The notes: generated from the sequence alone by a model not told the origin. DNA of 64,000 bases from Silene conica (GCA_029255685.2 CM055319.2:23468247-23532246); one strand, 5' to 3'; shown: positions 1 through 11,545, counted from the stretch's first letter. Translations and numbers: made by a program.

Positions 1-589
1 AATATATTTTTGCGTCGATTTCTAATTAAAACTGACGTTAAAAGAAAAAAAGAACTCATTTCTTCATTATAATTCATATTGATTTATACACAGTGATGAT
101 TTTCCTTCGTCTGCCTCTTCTTCATTTCCAACTCCAAAACCTCAAAGTCCCCTCACAATTGAGCAACCGAAGCTTCCTTTCCTCACGCCGTCCTCGACAA
201 CCTCCCGCCACCTACGCCGACGACTACCAGTCACTACCCTGATTTAAAGGTTAGTATTCTTCTTTTTTAAAGCTATTTTTGCTTTTAATTTGTGTTTTAT
301 ATGTTCTTTAATGATAATTAATATAGTTTAGAATGTGTCTTTTTGATTTATTATGTAGTTATTGTAAATTTCATAATCTAATTTTAATTTACATATGTTT
401 TTTTGCGAATTAGGGTTATAAAATTGAGGATTTTGTTATACTGCAGCTATGTTGTTGAATTGGGGATTTTTTTATAGTTCATGTCATTGTTGTTTAATTA
501 TTCTAATTAAGTGATGTTAATTGTGTTCATCTTGTTAACAGTAAAAATATTAGAACGTAAATGTGAAGTGTAATTGATTCGTCATAAGA

Positions 590-2808
590 GGAAGACTGCA
601 GTGCTCGAATTCCGCTGTCGCAAGTTTCTGAAATACCATCCTTTATTACCATCATTTTGTTTCGTAAATAATTGGACTCTTGACGAATAATCTAATTGAT
701 TTTGTAAAGCAGATGATGAATGTGATTACTTGTTTAAGTTGCAGGATATAAAGCAGATGATGAATATGATTACTTGTTTAAGTCTGTTTTAATTGGGGAT
801 TTAGGTGTAGTCAAGTCTAATCTCCTCTCAAGATTTACTAAAAATGAGTTTAATCTTAAGTGTAAATCTCTACTATTGGTGCTGAATTTGCTACCAGAAG
901 TTTAACTGGAAACAGCCTTGCTGTGTTCAACACAGTGTTAAGATTGTTTACATACAACATACTCCGCCTCACCATTATTAAATGCGTAACTTCTCCAGAA
1001 TGTCAGTACTGTCATAATCTGACAGGTTTTTAGTCTTTATTTTATCTGAAGGGCTACAGTCAAATTAAGGTACTATCCGAAATATTATATCCGGCAGTTT
1101 ATGGTCATACCTTTGTCTTTTCTGGTGAGGAATGCATCCACGAAAGAACTCGAAAAAGGTATAGTTATGATTTATAGACGATTATCTGTGTTTTATTCTA
1201 TACAGATTGATGGATGTTTGAAGTGTGTTAACGCTTTGTGTGTGCAGCTGGTTTGTTGTGGGTTGTGGCATGTGGCATTACACTTGAATTTTGGTCACAT
1301 TCAAATATTTGCCGTTTTTGTTAATTAGTTGTGTCATTTATGTTTCTACTTTCTTCTTAACTGCATGAGTTTAAACCTTGTTTATATTATCATTGAATCA
1401 ACACCATGTTCTCAAAGACTCAAAGCAGATGCTTTGCAGTAATTAAACTATTTAGTCACCCAGTTAAAGTCACTCATCGATGGAGTATTGTCACCTTAAT
1501 TAATCGGTTTTGCAAAATAAGTAGTTGGCATTCCATTCGTAGTATTTTTTTTCGTACTGAAAGTCTTAAGGCTAAAACTAAAACAAGAAATAATATGTGT
1601 GCCGACCTTTTTCAGTTTTTACTAGTAAATATGCTCAATGGTGTCAAGGGACAAATCCAGACAGTAATTAATAATTATTTGGTCATTTTAGATGGCCTTT
1701 GAACGCTGTTTCTTGCCAAAGAAAAGATTGTCTGCACAGCTGTACCGGTACTGATTCTTACATTAGACTTGTCTTACACCACATTGGGCAGAATCGTCTG
1801 TGGATCAGAAGTGTTTAGTCGGTGATATGCTGATATTCATACTGGACAGGAATTATAAATTTTCAAATTTTGTATCTATTTTTCTATAATTGATGGGCAT
1901 TAACAGGCGTAGGCAAAATTATATGTGAGGCTGCAAGAAGACCTTCTGAAGCCAGAATATGCGTAGTTAGTTCTCTGTTGTAGCTTGTTATGAGAGAACA
2001 TCTTCCAATTTTCACACAAAGGCAGTTCGATTAATGCGACTACTACTTAAAGACTCAATTTTAAGTATTGGCGACAAGTTCACCCAAGGTGAGTTATGAT
2101 ATTGTTCTATATGGTCACTTCTCTATTAAATGTAAATTTGTGTTTCACTCTTCTACTCCACCTGTTATAGGATCTGTAGTTCTTCTCAGCTTTATTGATT
2201 GGTGACTCTATTGTTAACCCTTGTTTTCCGTGAATATTAACAGAGTACGAGCCTTTGTTGGATCTCGTTGCTTTGTTAGTGTAGACATTTATGATGACAA
2301 CCACTGTTGATAAGGCTGAGGGGAAAGAATCTGAAGTTGTTGAGAAAATTCTCAAGCTCATGTTGTGCATTCTAGATAGCCTTTGCAGTAGCCACATCTT
2401 GGATACTCTCCCTCGTGTAGCCTTACAATGGGCTCCCGCGTTTCAATTGAGGACCTTAATATATCTTTCCATGACATAAATTGGTTTTCTGTCTACTTCA
2501 TTCACTATATTGCATACGAAAGCAAATTTTATCTAATGAATGGTTGAATATGTATTTCAGGTTTCCATAATTTCTTAAAGAGTTGGTTACGAAGGACTAT
2601 GCTTTGCTTGCATTTCAAAGTAATATTCTAAGGTATTGCTATTTGTTTGAAATGTTACCTAACTTAAAGATTTATGATAATACATTATGTTATCAACGTA
2701 TCTTGAGTAGACTGCAGTGCTCGAATCCTGATGTTGTAAGTTTCTGAAATACCATCATTTATTACCCATCATTTCATTTCAGAATTAATTGGACTCTTGA
2801 CGAATAAT
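590..2808. repeat. Internal duplication inside the CACTA cargo (590-700 and 2705-2808)
   Basis: A block of about 100 bp occurs twice. Both copies share ACTGCAGTGCTCGAAT, AAGTTTCTGAAATACCATC and AATTGGACTCTTGACGAATAA in the same order and orientation, with scattered differences. The second copy runs into an exon-like stretch (2810-2878, ending at a GTATGT donor) that the first copy lacks. It probably records a rearrangement of captured DNA during growth of the element. Confidence 0.6.
744..910 (+). pseudogene. Captured fragment of a RabA-type small GTPase
   Basis: Directly after an AG acceptor (TTGCAG) the frame encodes [19 protein letters not shown], then [12 protein letters not shown], and after a one-base frame change [11 protein letters not shown]. 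This is the N-terminus of plant Rab11/RabA GTPases: P-loop region, switch I and the first strands. In this copy the P-loop is damaged: GDSGVGKS of the family reads GDLGVVKS, so the conserved Gly before Lys is Val. The frame breaks near 872 and only the first exon portion is present. The family regulates trans-Golgi and endosomal vesicle traffic; this fragment cannot make a GTPase. It lies inside the CACTA element and shares its orientation with the SAC9-like fragment. A 44 bp tandem duplication (about 706-739 repeated at 750-783) includes the start of the fragment. Confidence 0.75.
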
Positions 2809-3293
2809 CTCACTCGCTCACGGATAGAAGTATCCATTCCACGGAAACATGGGCCCGGCATTGCTGGATATGAATCTGTATGTATAATTGCATTATACTC
2901 AAGATATGCTACATGGTTACAAGTATGATTCTCTTGAGAGTTTTTCAAGTGAGATTCTAATTATTTCTTGTTCTCTAACTGCCAAGCCTTAGAATTTCTC
3001 TAACTACCATTAGCGTGTGCATGATAGGTTTGTTCAATTATCTTTTATTAACTAGTGATCTGATGATATTTCTATGGTATCGGGCTTTTTTGAAACATGT
3101 TGATTTTAAGGTTGTTTGGTGTGCTGTCATTGCAAGCCCCATATTCACTAAGGTTAATTTTCTATCTATGCTTAAGTTATATTCCCAAAATTGTTCAATA
3201 TTCTAAGCATGATTGTAGTTTGCATGTTAACAAGATTCAATGAGAAACTACTCTACATTTTGACAGTAAAGGTTATATCATGTCATACTAAAT

Positions 3294-3833
3294 TTGACAG
3301 GAAATGGACTTGAATGTGAACAACTTGTTTGGGTCCCTAAAAGAACTGGCCAGAGTGTTCCGTTCAGTACTTCAGTACATACATTTGGCGAAGGGGCTCT
3401 ATCCCCATCTGGTGGAGTGACGGAAGGACTTATTTTATCGATCATAATACCAAGACAACAATATGGAAACACCCATGCATGTCCAGATAAACCATGGAAG
3501 AGATTTGATATGGCCTTTGAGGAGTTAAAGAAGTCAACAATTTTATCACCTGTGGCTATACTTTCAGATATGTTTTTAACTGCTAGGGATATACATGCAA
3601 CACTTTACACTGGTTCTGAAGCTATGCACAGCCAAATACGCAATATATTTAATGATGAAGGTAGCAAGTTTAAACAATTAGCTGCAGCAAAAAAATGTGA
3701 TCGAAGATATATATGTCTTCTGCGTAGATACAAAAATGTTGTTGGTAGTTCTTATCAAAAGCAGCTGGAGATGTTTCTTGGGATGAGACTCTTTCAGGCT
3801 TTTCCCCAGTTAGCCTTTTTTCTTTATATGTAA
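3294..3833 (+). pseudogene. Captured fragment of a SAC9-like phosphoinositide phosphatase
   Basis: A 179-codon open frame begins at an AG acceptor (TTTGACAG, 3291-3298). It contains GLECEQLVWVPKRTGQ, then PDKPWKRFDMAFEELKKST, YTGSEAMHSQI and QKQLEMFLGMRLF. From memory of the family these match the region around the end of the SAC catalytic module in the large plant protein SAC9, which acts on phosphoinositides in stress and membrane signalling. The catalytic CX5R motif is not in this piece. Upstream and downstream parts of the roughly 1600-residue protein are absent, and the frame runs into probable intron sequence at its end. It is carried by the CACTA element with the Rab fragment. The family assignment rests on remembered similarity, so it is moderately sure. 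Confidence 0.55.
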
Positions 3834-4006
3834 GCAGTCTTTTGAAGTTTCTACTATTGTTCTGATTTTGTGTAAAATGCTAGTTTTTGATTTATTTAAT
3901 TTTTCTGGGTATTATATTGGTGAATCTATTTGTGTTTTTTTATTCGTGCATATGCTGCTTGATGTATGCTATTATACTAATATGTCTTTCAGTTAGCACC
4001 AAGTGT

Positions 4007-4598
4007 TACTTAAACTAATCATATATAATTGTTATGACGTTTTCTTTAAAACTGACGTAATAAGGTTAAATAAATTTGTTTTTAATGACGGTTTTCACAA
4101 AACAACCGACGTTGTAATAATCTTTAATGGCGGTTTTTGGAAGGAAATCGACATTATAACTACCTTTCTCGGCGGTTTAGTAATTACAATTGTCGTAAAA
4201 GAAAACATGTTTCGGTAGTAAATTAGCTTTCAAACGCCTATAGCGACGGTTTTTAGAACTTTTAATGACGGTTCAACACCAAAGAATCGACGTTTTAATT
4301 ATCTTTAGTGGCGGCTTTTGTAAAGGAAACTGACATGATAAATACCTTTCCCAACGGTTCTCTAGCTATAGTGGCGGTTTTTTGAACATTTAACGGCGGT
4401 TGTAAAAAAATAAACGTCGTGTTATATAAGTCCATAACGACGGTTTTATATAACAACCGCCACAATAAGAGAGCTATAGCGACGGTTGTAGAAACTTTAT
4501 ACGACGGTTGTAAACTTTATACGACGCACCCTAAACCTCTCAAAACCGCCACAAAAGGTCATTTATGACCGCCACCGTAGGGGTGTTTTCTACTAGTG
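4007..4598. repeat. CACTA subterminal repeat array and terminal inverted repeat
   Basis: More than a dozen copies of GACGGTT, GGCGGTTTT and their complements (AACCGCC, AACCGTC) are spread over this stretch, separated by short AT-rich spacers, and end in the terminal TACTAGTG. In CACTA elements such arrays are the sites bound by the element's own TnpA-type protein. Spurious short frames here have no protein character. Confidence 0.75.
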
Positions 4599-4601
4599 CA
4601 T

Positions 4602-5264
4602 TGTCCTCAATGTTGCAAGGACACAATAAAAAGGGAAGAGAAAAACACACAACTCATCTAAGGAAGCGCCAATGACGACAGAAACCATCAAACATACCGC
4701 AACATGAAAACAGAGCAATCCACGCACCACACCTTCTCCCCACACTTGGCTATTAGCATACTCCATAAAGCACAATCATACAAAGCCAACAAAAGATAAG
4801 AGTGACAAAGAAGACTAACGCCCCTTATTACTCCAATCCTAACCAAAGACCAAGTAGCTGTAATAATATATGTGCCAGTAACAGAATGCACATAAATAAA
4901 ACTTCCGCAACTCCGAGCTTACAAGGTCAGTCCTAATCTCCTCTACACCAAATCAACAATCCATCCAACCGCATAAACAAGTGCCCACAACAACGCACCG
5001 CGGTTACACCACACCTTAGCCACTATCCTACCCATCCTTCCTTCTAGGTCTCCCTTCTTATGTCGCCAACACCATAAATTAGGCAGTTTCGACTTCCGTT
5101 TTTTTTAAATTTTCGTTTTTTTTTCTTTTTTTTAAGCTTTTGTTTTTTTTTTTTTTAGAAATTGCACACACAAATCTATGGGTTGTCTCCTAGAAGCGAT
5201 GTTGTTTAACGTCGTTGGCTCGACATCTCGCGGAGTGGTGAACCACCCGACTTAAGATAGAGTT
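4602..5264. other. Non-coding tail of the Athila-like element; no gene seen
   Basis: This is unremarkable mixed sequence followed, at 5098-5157, by long T runs (purine runs on the minus strand). The minus strand just past these runs reads RRLLGDNP and LCVQF-like words, which resemble the end-of-polyprotein region of Athila-type elements. No LTR, splice signals or convincing frame were found between the CACTA end and the T runs. Confidence 0.4.
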
Positions 5265-5271
5265 TAGAACT

Positions 5272-6807
5272 TTACCTTTTCAAGGGATTAGGGTAAACAC
5301 TTGATTTAATATGTATAACTTGTGTTGCTTTACCGGAGCTCTTCCGGCGAATTAGATTATCAAACCAAGTCTTACCCTTTCTTTTTCTAGCCTCAGCATC
5401 TTTGTGATTCTCCCATAGAAGGATACACCTTTTCTCTCTAGGCGGGGAGTCCTGCAAAATTTTACAAGCTTTGCTCGGAAGTGGTGGCTTCCGGCTTCTC
5501 ATAGAAGTATGATTGGTAGTAATGGCACACAAAGAAGAAACCATAGCATTAGTTGAATTAGGTGAATTAATTTGAAATTTAACCACCTTCCCATTAAACT
5601 CCATAGTCAAGGAACCATTTGGGACATCAATTCGGGTTCCTGTGGTCTGTAGGAATAGTCGACCCTATAAAATTGGGATAGCATCAACCTCATGTGCCAT
5701 ATCCAAAACATAGAAATCTGCTGGAAAAACCAGTTGATCTACCTTGACCATAACATTCTCTACTACTCCTCTAGGGTGTACACTAGACCGATTAGCAAGT
5801 TGGACTACTACCCTAGTGTTTTTCAAAGGACCAAGCTTAAGAGACTCATAAACATGGTAAGGGAGAACATTTATTGACGCCCCTAGATCTAACATGGCTC
5901 TTTCAAACCGTGTATCACTTATAGTGCAAGGTATGGTAAACACACCCGGATCACTACACTTAGGAGGGGTCTTACTCTTAAACAAGGCCGAAACAAACTC
6001 ACTAGGTTTCCCTTTATGCTTTTTCAAACTACGTTCCTTCTGATTTCTTTTAATTGTACAAAGTTCTTTTAAAAACTTTGCATACCTAGGAACACTCTTA
6101 AGCAAGTCAAGTAAAGGAATATTTACCTCGCATTTACGAAAGGTTTCGTAAATATCAGTGTCATGCTCCTTTCTTCTTTTGTCCTTCAAAGCCTCGAGAA
6201 AAGGTGGGAGTGACTCATATGTGGGCATAACTGGTGTCACCTCATTGGAATTAGATACATCTTCTTTCACTCCATCATTAAGTAGCTTGTCACCTTCAGC
6301 CACTAACTCTTCTTCTTGTTGAATAGTCACCGCCTTAGGCTTAGCTTTTGGCTTTTCAATCTCCATCAATTGCCTACCATTTCTCAATGACACGACACTC
6401 ATATTCTCCCTGGGATTCAACACTGTTTGAGATGGTAGAGCACCCGACTGTTTAGCTTCTAACCGATTGACCGCAGTAGCCAATTGACTCACTTGATTCT
6501 CAAGATTTTTAAAATTTTGCTTATTATCTGCTCGATCCTGAGTAACACTGAGAGTAAGAGCACGAATCATATCTTTTGTGGACATTGATGAGCTCGGTGG
6601 TGCTTGTTGAGCTACTTGTTTTGGCACTTGTTGAGTAAATTGTTGTCCTTGTGGCCGCTGGAGAAACTGACCTCTAGGAGGGCCAGCTGATGGACCGGCT
6701 TGAGAGCTTCCCCAACGGAAGTTAGGGTGAGCCTTCCATCCTTCATTATAGGTATTAGAGTGTGGATCCCATTTCTTGTTTGAACTACTCTCCCATATAC
6801 CATTCAC
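5272..6807 (-). pseudogene. Athila-like gag C-terminus, aspartic protease and tail
   Basis: The same frame as gag resumes with NTYNEGWKAHPNFRWG, a Gln/Pro-rich linker, a QVSQLATAVNRLE helix and SLRNGRQL, all usual in Athila-type polyproteins. The retropepsin follows: FTIPCTISDTRFERAMLDLG with the active-site DLGAS near 5880, then INVLPYHVYESLKLG and VFPADFYVLDM. A TAG interrupts the frame at 5665-5667, where relatives carry Leu (ILLGR). The frame then continues to 5272 with TMEFNGKVVKFQ and a Lys/Arg-rich tail. No RT follows. It would process the Gag precursor if intact; here it is a relic. Confidence 0.8.
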
Positions 6808-6810
6808 CGT

Positions 6811-7815
6811 CTAAGAACCACCCTCTTGCATTTGGGGGCACAAATCGCTAGGATGACCCTCAATACAACATATACCACAAACAACGGCCATTTGTCTTCC
6901 AGATAACATGTCACGTAGGGTGGAAGCAATATTATCAACTTTCTCCTCCAAGCCAGGACTAACACCCATAGCACTCACTCCTCTTCGTGATGGTCTCCTC
7001 TCAAACTGTCTAGAGGTCTCAGCTAGCTCTGTGATAACCTCCCAAGCTTCATCTAGATTCTTATTTGCTATATTTCCCCCACAAGCAGAGTGAATCATAC
7101 GACGATCATCTATGTTTAGGCCTCCACAAAAATACATGATGAGATCTTGGTCGGAGTATCCATGGTAAGGACAACTAGCACAAAGCTTCTTAAATTTCTC
7201 AAGAAACTCATACATAGTTTCTCCGTCTTGTTGTTCAACATTACTGATGGCTCTTTTTAGTTGAGATGATCGAGAAAGAGGAAAGTATTTCTCCAAGAAT
7301 GCCTTCTTCATACCTACCCAAGTAGTGATACTCCCAGGTGGTAGATAGTTTAACCAGTCTCTCGCATTGTCCTTCAAGGAGAAGGGAAATGCTCTCAATT
7401 TCAACTGCTCTTCTGTGACATTGGTTGGCTTCATACTGGTGCAAACAATATGAAAATCCGAAAGATGCTTATTCGGATCTTCGATGCTCATACCACTGAA
7501 ACTGGGTAATTGATGTATCAACCCAGATTTCAGTTCAAAAGTAGCTCCATCATCCAAGGCTGGAAAGGTTATGCACAATGGTTGAACGTCAAGATTTGGA
7601 GATGTAAGCTCCCTTAAGGTTCGAGTCTCTCTAGCCATATTCTCAGTAGTAGAAATTTCCGAAGTATCTGAATTAGAGTGTATATCATATTCGGAATCTG
7701 GGTGCTCAAAAGCAACTAGCAAACCTTCCCCGACTTGTCTTAACCTGAAAAATGTGTGTTCAATCTCTGAGTCGTAAGGCTCGACTGGTTGGTCAGAAGA
7801 GCGAGTATTAGGCAT
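6811..7815 (-). pseudogene. gag: Athila-like gag polyprotein
   Basis: The 334-codon frame starts MPNTRSSDQP and holds the plant Ty3 capsid signature: SIEDPNKHLSDFHIVCTS, then AFPFSLKDNARDWLNYLPP, MKKAFLEKYFP and YEFLEKFKKLCASCPYHG (residues about 105-225). A degenerate cysteine box (CGICCIEGHPSDLC) follows near residue 317. It would form the virus-like particle that packages element RNA. It ends at a TAG that lies in the same frame as the protease ORF; the related element at 59.9-62.1 kb has no stop at this point, so the TAG is probably a decay mutation rather than a programmed stop. It begins about 57 bp after the primer site, as expected for a gag start. Confidence 0.85.
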
Positions 7816-7871
7816 AAACTAAAACAATAAAATTAAAGTCTACACTAAAGAAACACAAAAATTAATTGCCT

Positions 7872-7889
7872 TCCCCGGCAACGGCGCCA
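7872..7889 (-). promoter_or_regulatory. Primer-binding site complementary to tRNA-Asp
   Basis: The minus strand reads TGGCGCCGTTGCCGGGGA, the classical 18 nt site pairing with the 3' end of tRNA-Asp (GUC), used by Athila-type elements to prime minus-strand cDNA. It lies a few bases inside the LTR edge at 7895. The same site with one change is used by the element at 63756. Confidence 0.85.
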
Positions 7890-7894
7890 AAATT

Positions 7895-9302
7895 TGGTGA
7901 GCCGAAATCGTATGCTCCCAAAGATAATATTTATAACACTTAAAACCTTAAACTAATATAGTATATGGTAATAAGGATCGAAACACGGAGAAGGCGATGT
8001 AATTTATGTGAATTAAAGTATAGAAAATAAGTAACAATAATAGGGGGTTTTGTGATTGAATAATCTATAGTCTACTAAACAAACAATAAAGATGAATGAA
8101 TTCAGATGATTAAAAGATCTTGGGTCAATAAACATCCACTATCAACAAACTAATTGGTCTTCGATTGTCTTTAACTCAATTACTCTCAAGTACTTTATTG
8201 TGGAAATACAAGTTTCCTTCTTCCTCTTAAGTATAGTCAACTAAGTCGAAACGCGATACTAGAAGACCCTAATTATTGAATAATCTAAGCCAAGCGTCTA
8301 GATTTAATCCAACAAAAGCATTAACAATCCAAGGAAGCAATAAAGATAACGATCTTTAACACACGCGGTTAACGATTCGAATTATATGTTTAGTCTCTAC
8401 CTCGTCCTAATAACGATGAAACGCATACAAATTATTAGGGTAAAGCTTGCTACTTTAGTCTAGATTAATTGAACAATTACGGATTCAATTCCTAAAAATG
8501 CGATAGATTAAAGTTAACAATTACTAATTGATCAGATTAGCAAGAGAAAACAATAATCATAAAATACGAGCAAAAGACATAAACAATACTTGAGAAATAA
8601 AAGGGAGAAAGAACAATCTCACAATTAATTAGTCGAAGCTTCCGTTTATCAATCCAAGAAAAGAGAGGATTAGTTCCTCATAATTATTGAGCAAAAAAGA
8701 AATTAGGGTTCTTGAGGTTTTCCCAATTCTAAAAGTTGAATGCATGAAAAAGTGATAGATATTTCTAAATACTTAACCTAATATTCCTAAAATAGACATA
8801 GAAAAATAGAAAAATTTCAAAACCTAGCTGAAAGTTGGAAACAAACGAAATAAAACATCAATCATCCGAGCCACGGGCGACCCGCGCCCAACATCCGCGA
8901 CCCGCGGGAAAATCCGCGACCCGGCCAAATTCTGGTTGTGATTTTTCTTCTTTCTTGCGTGGTCTTCTTCTTTGGTCTTCAAGTGGGCTTTCATTGTTGG
9001 CTTAATGGGAACATGCCCATGTGCCAATGTTCTTGCTTGTCTCTATTGATTTCTTCATCCCATTGATCAACCAATTGTACAAGCCCAAATATTAAACTTG
9101 CTTCATATATCTCAAGATCAACCCACAAATACTTATGAACTCAACCCACAAATACTTATGAACTCCACTTTTCATATTTTAACATAATTAATCTCAACAC
9201 CAAGAAATCGGAATTATACAATTGTACCTCAAAACGCTTCTAATTCGATCAATAACTCGTCTAACTTGACACTTTTAAATTGTACTAAACCCGTCTTATC
9301 AA
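7895..9302 (-). repeat. LTR (5' LTR in element sense) of the Athila-like element
   Basis: On the minus strand it begins TGATAAGACGGG and ends GGCTCACCA, giving TG...CA ends and about 1.4 kb. The inner edge is fixed by the adjacent primer site; the outer edge is inferred from the TG dinucleotide and similarity of style, so it may be off by some bases. A GC-rich cluster (GGCGACCCGCGCC, CGCGACCCGCGGG, CGCGACCCGGCC) sits at 8876-8926 in otherwise AT-rich sequence. No coding content. Confidence 0.65.
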
Positions 9303-10085
9303 TAGGTAAATAAAAATGAATCAGGTACATGATTTGTCAAATGCTACATGAGGTAACTTTTTATTTCAGGTACTTTTTTACCATTTTTCAGTCAAAACAG
9401 GTAGTTGCCAAACACTCCAAAAATAATACGTTACCTGATTGTTTTGGCAAAAAAGTTACTTCAGTAAATCAGGTCGCTGAAATGATTTGTCAAACGGAGC
9501 TTAAATACTCATTCTAGCATTGTTGTAAAATATCTTTTTTCATCTCTTTGTCGTATCTTTTCATATCTTATTTTATCATCTTATTTCATATTATAAACCC
9601 TTATTAATTACAATTAGTATTAATCGATTAATACTAATTTGTTACCAAACTTTAATCTTTCTTTAGTTTAGTTGAAATCTCATTCATTAGTTTACATTTT
9701 GAGTTGGGTGTAAGACGAGGAGTTGTGATAGGATGTCGTCCACATATGCAAAAATACCTAAGTAAGGTACAACAAATTAATGTACTATATAGGGGTCGAA
9801 TTCCACGGAGAGCTCGGTAATTTGTCGAAAAATTGTTATGGGGTGAATTTTATCTAAGTAGAGATAATTGGTTGTGAGGTAATTTATGATTTATAAATTA
9901 AATATAAAAAACAATAATAATTAAAAGATGTCTAGGGAAAACGGGTCACTCATGCAAATTGTATAAATGAATTATGTTAACCTCGGATTAGATAACGTTA
10001 ACTAAATTGTTTAGATTATTAGATTTCCGCTTTTCAACTTTAGCATCCTAATCTTAGAACGGTTCCTAAAGATCTCTCGATATGG
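9303..10085. other. Degenerate TE-derived spacer
   Basis: At 9318-9500 imperfect inverted copies of TGATTTGTCAAA and GGTAACTTTTT suggest an old MITE. At about 9700-10080 the words GGTCGAATTCCACGGAG and GATAGGATGTCGTCC resemble the inner end of Athila-type LTRs on the minus strand, consistent with the RT fragment that follows. No gene seen. Confidence 0.35.
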
Positions 10086-10283
10086 CTAGGTCGTTTGATC
10101 AGCAGGGTACATCTTTATCTGATTTAAGCCACTAGAAGCATCTATGAATGTTAGCATCCCATGGCCTGATGTGGCATCCACCCTAGCTTCGATGTGTGGA
10201 AGAGGAAAGAGATCTTTTGGATAGGCTTTGTTCAAGAGACTTGAGACTCTTTCATAATTTGATAAACTTTCCATTTTATTCAC
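10086..10283 (-). pseudogene. Ty3/gypsy reverse transcriptase fragment
   Basis: The minus-strand frame contains LNKAYPKDLFPLPHIEARVD, then ATSGHGMLTFIDASSGLNQI and KMYPADQTT. This is the stretch of Ty3 RT with the FPLP motif and the first catalytic aspartate region (FLDAYSGYNQI in intact relatives; the Tyr pair is changed here). Only about 50 RT residues remain, with no RNase H or integrase. It lies about 400 bp beyond the stop of the armadillo gene and probably belongs with the LTR-like debris at 9.7-10.08 kb. Confidence 0.75.
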
Positions 10284-10680
10284 TTAGCGTAGCACTCATA
10301 TTTGAATATCTTTGCATTGAATCCTTTGAAAAACCACTCCTCTTTGTTATTTCATTGTTGCATAACTTGCATTGTTTATAGCTAGTTCTAATTGCAAATA
10401 TAGAATCATTAGCGAAATGTTCCTTCACTAAAGTTGGACCCTTTTTGGTCATTGTACGGTTTGTAAACATCTTTTTTTTAAACTCGAAAAGAAAGTGTCT
10501 ACGCTCGCAACACTATTAAAGCCTAATTATACGCAATCCTATTAAGTGATTAATTTGCACATTTAATATACCGACCTCCAGGTTGTGCCAAGGCACTCAA
10601 GTTGAAATAATTCTTATCAACAGGGCAAATTTACAACCAAATTAACAAAATCAAAATTTGTGTAAACAATAAATCTGGAT

Positions 10681-11545
10681 TTAATAAGGCAAGCTCTTAG
10701 AACTAGAGCTAATAACCAATGACTTAAGCTTAGAAGACTCCCCTGAAGCATTTGCCCTTCTTGTAATAACCTCCATATTCTTATACAAACTTTGTTGAAC
10801 CATACTCTTCATCAATCTCTTCCCTTCCCTATTACCCGTCTCACGAGCCGGTGAGCCCATCGACATTTGCCTAGTTGTTTGAGGCCCGGAATGTGGCCCG
10901 ATAACTGTCCCGTGTCTCTCGTCTTTAAACCATTGTAACAACTTAAGGGCCCTCTTTTGTGCTAGAGGGCTTCCCAACAAAGCCACTTCTAGAAGAACAT
11001 GTACAATCCCGGCTTTCGACATCTTTTCTCTTTGTTTGGAGCTTTGATGAGCTAAGACCATAAGCACGTAAGCCGAGAGTTCTTGGCATTTCGGCTTTTC
11101 ATCCCATGTTAATACGTCAATCAAGCATTCTGGCACCACTGAATTGTCTTCCAAGGACTTCTTGCCTTTCAAAGTTACCACTAAGTTGCCCAATGTTGCA
11201 AGGGCATTTTCAGTCATTTTGTCCTTGGATGATGATGACAATGTGGTTAAGAGAATGTCTACAACCCGATTTGAGATCAGTGACCCAGAATTCTCTATGA
11301 CTGCAGAGAGATTGTATAATGTAGCGAGACAGTATTCTTTGGTTTGTTCGGAGGTCGATTCTGATTGAAGAGTAGCAAGTAAAAAAGGAAGAATTTTGGA
11401 TGGATTAAGAGGAAATTGTGTGTTGGATAATGAAGATATGGAGAAAAGCAATTGTGAAATGTCATGTTTTGTTGGTTCATCTATTTTATCAATCTCTGAT
11501 GGTAGCTTTGATAGAATTCCTGCTTCAAGTATCAGAGCTTTGTTC
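10681..11545 (-). CDS. Armadillo-repeat protein, exon 2 (C-terminal part)
   Basis: The exon opens after a CATACAG acceptor and supplies [15 protein letters not shown] through to the stop after SSSSKSLPY. Joined to exon 1 (20045-20454) it gives an unbroken 1275-nt coding sequence, 424 residues, and the junction restores the armadillo text ...[14 protein letters not shown]. It holds several ARM repeats: [34 protein letters not shown] and [21 protein letters not shown] conserved basic tail, [20 protein letters not shown], follows. Such plant proteins, relatives of the plant U-box E3 ligases and VAC8, are helical scaffolds for protein binding. No U-box is present, so E3 activity is not predicted. 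There are no frameshifts or stops, unlike all surrounding ORFs. Confidence 0.9.

Larger units (their letters stand above)
1..4598. mobile_element. CACTA (En/Spm) DNA transposon, right part, carrying host gene fragments
   Basis: The right end reads TTTTCTACTAGTG at 4586-4598, the reverse complement of the CACTAGTAGAAAA terminus typical of plant CACTA elements. It is preceded by about 580 bp of subterminal repeats of the word GACGGTT or its variants. Similar subterminal words (GCGTCGATTT, ACTGACGTT) lie at 11-45, so the left terminus should be just upstream of the window. The next three bases, CAT (4599-4601), would be the 3 bp target duplication, but the partner is out of view. No transposase is visible. 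Inside are pieces of at least two host genes, so this is a Pack-CACTA-type, non-autonomous copy. The remaining sequence (introns, 5' UTR-like 100-250, 910-2700) has no convincing coding content. Confidence 0.85.
5272..9302 (-). mobile_element. Athila-like Ty3/gypsy retrotransposon, partial: LTR, PBS, gag-protease, no RT/IN
   Basis: Reading on the minus strand the order is an LTR (9302 to 7895), a tRNA-Asp primer site, gag (7815-6811), protease (6807-5665) and a short tail (5664-5272). All three coding pieces are in one frame, separated by single stop codons. Reverse transcriptase, RNase H and integrase are not found, and no second LTR is visible before the CACTA end at 4598. It is either a non-autonomous gag-only derivative or a copy with a large internal deletion. 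The Athila assignment rests on the gag/protease style and the tRNA-Asp primer site. Confidence 0.75.

Noticed and set aside
1101..1702. Short frames between captured gene pieces in the CACTA element
   Set aside because: No recognisable protein text; likely intron or spacer of the captured DNA.
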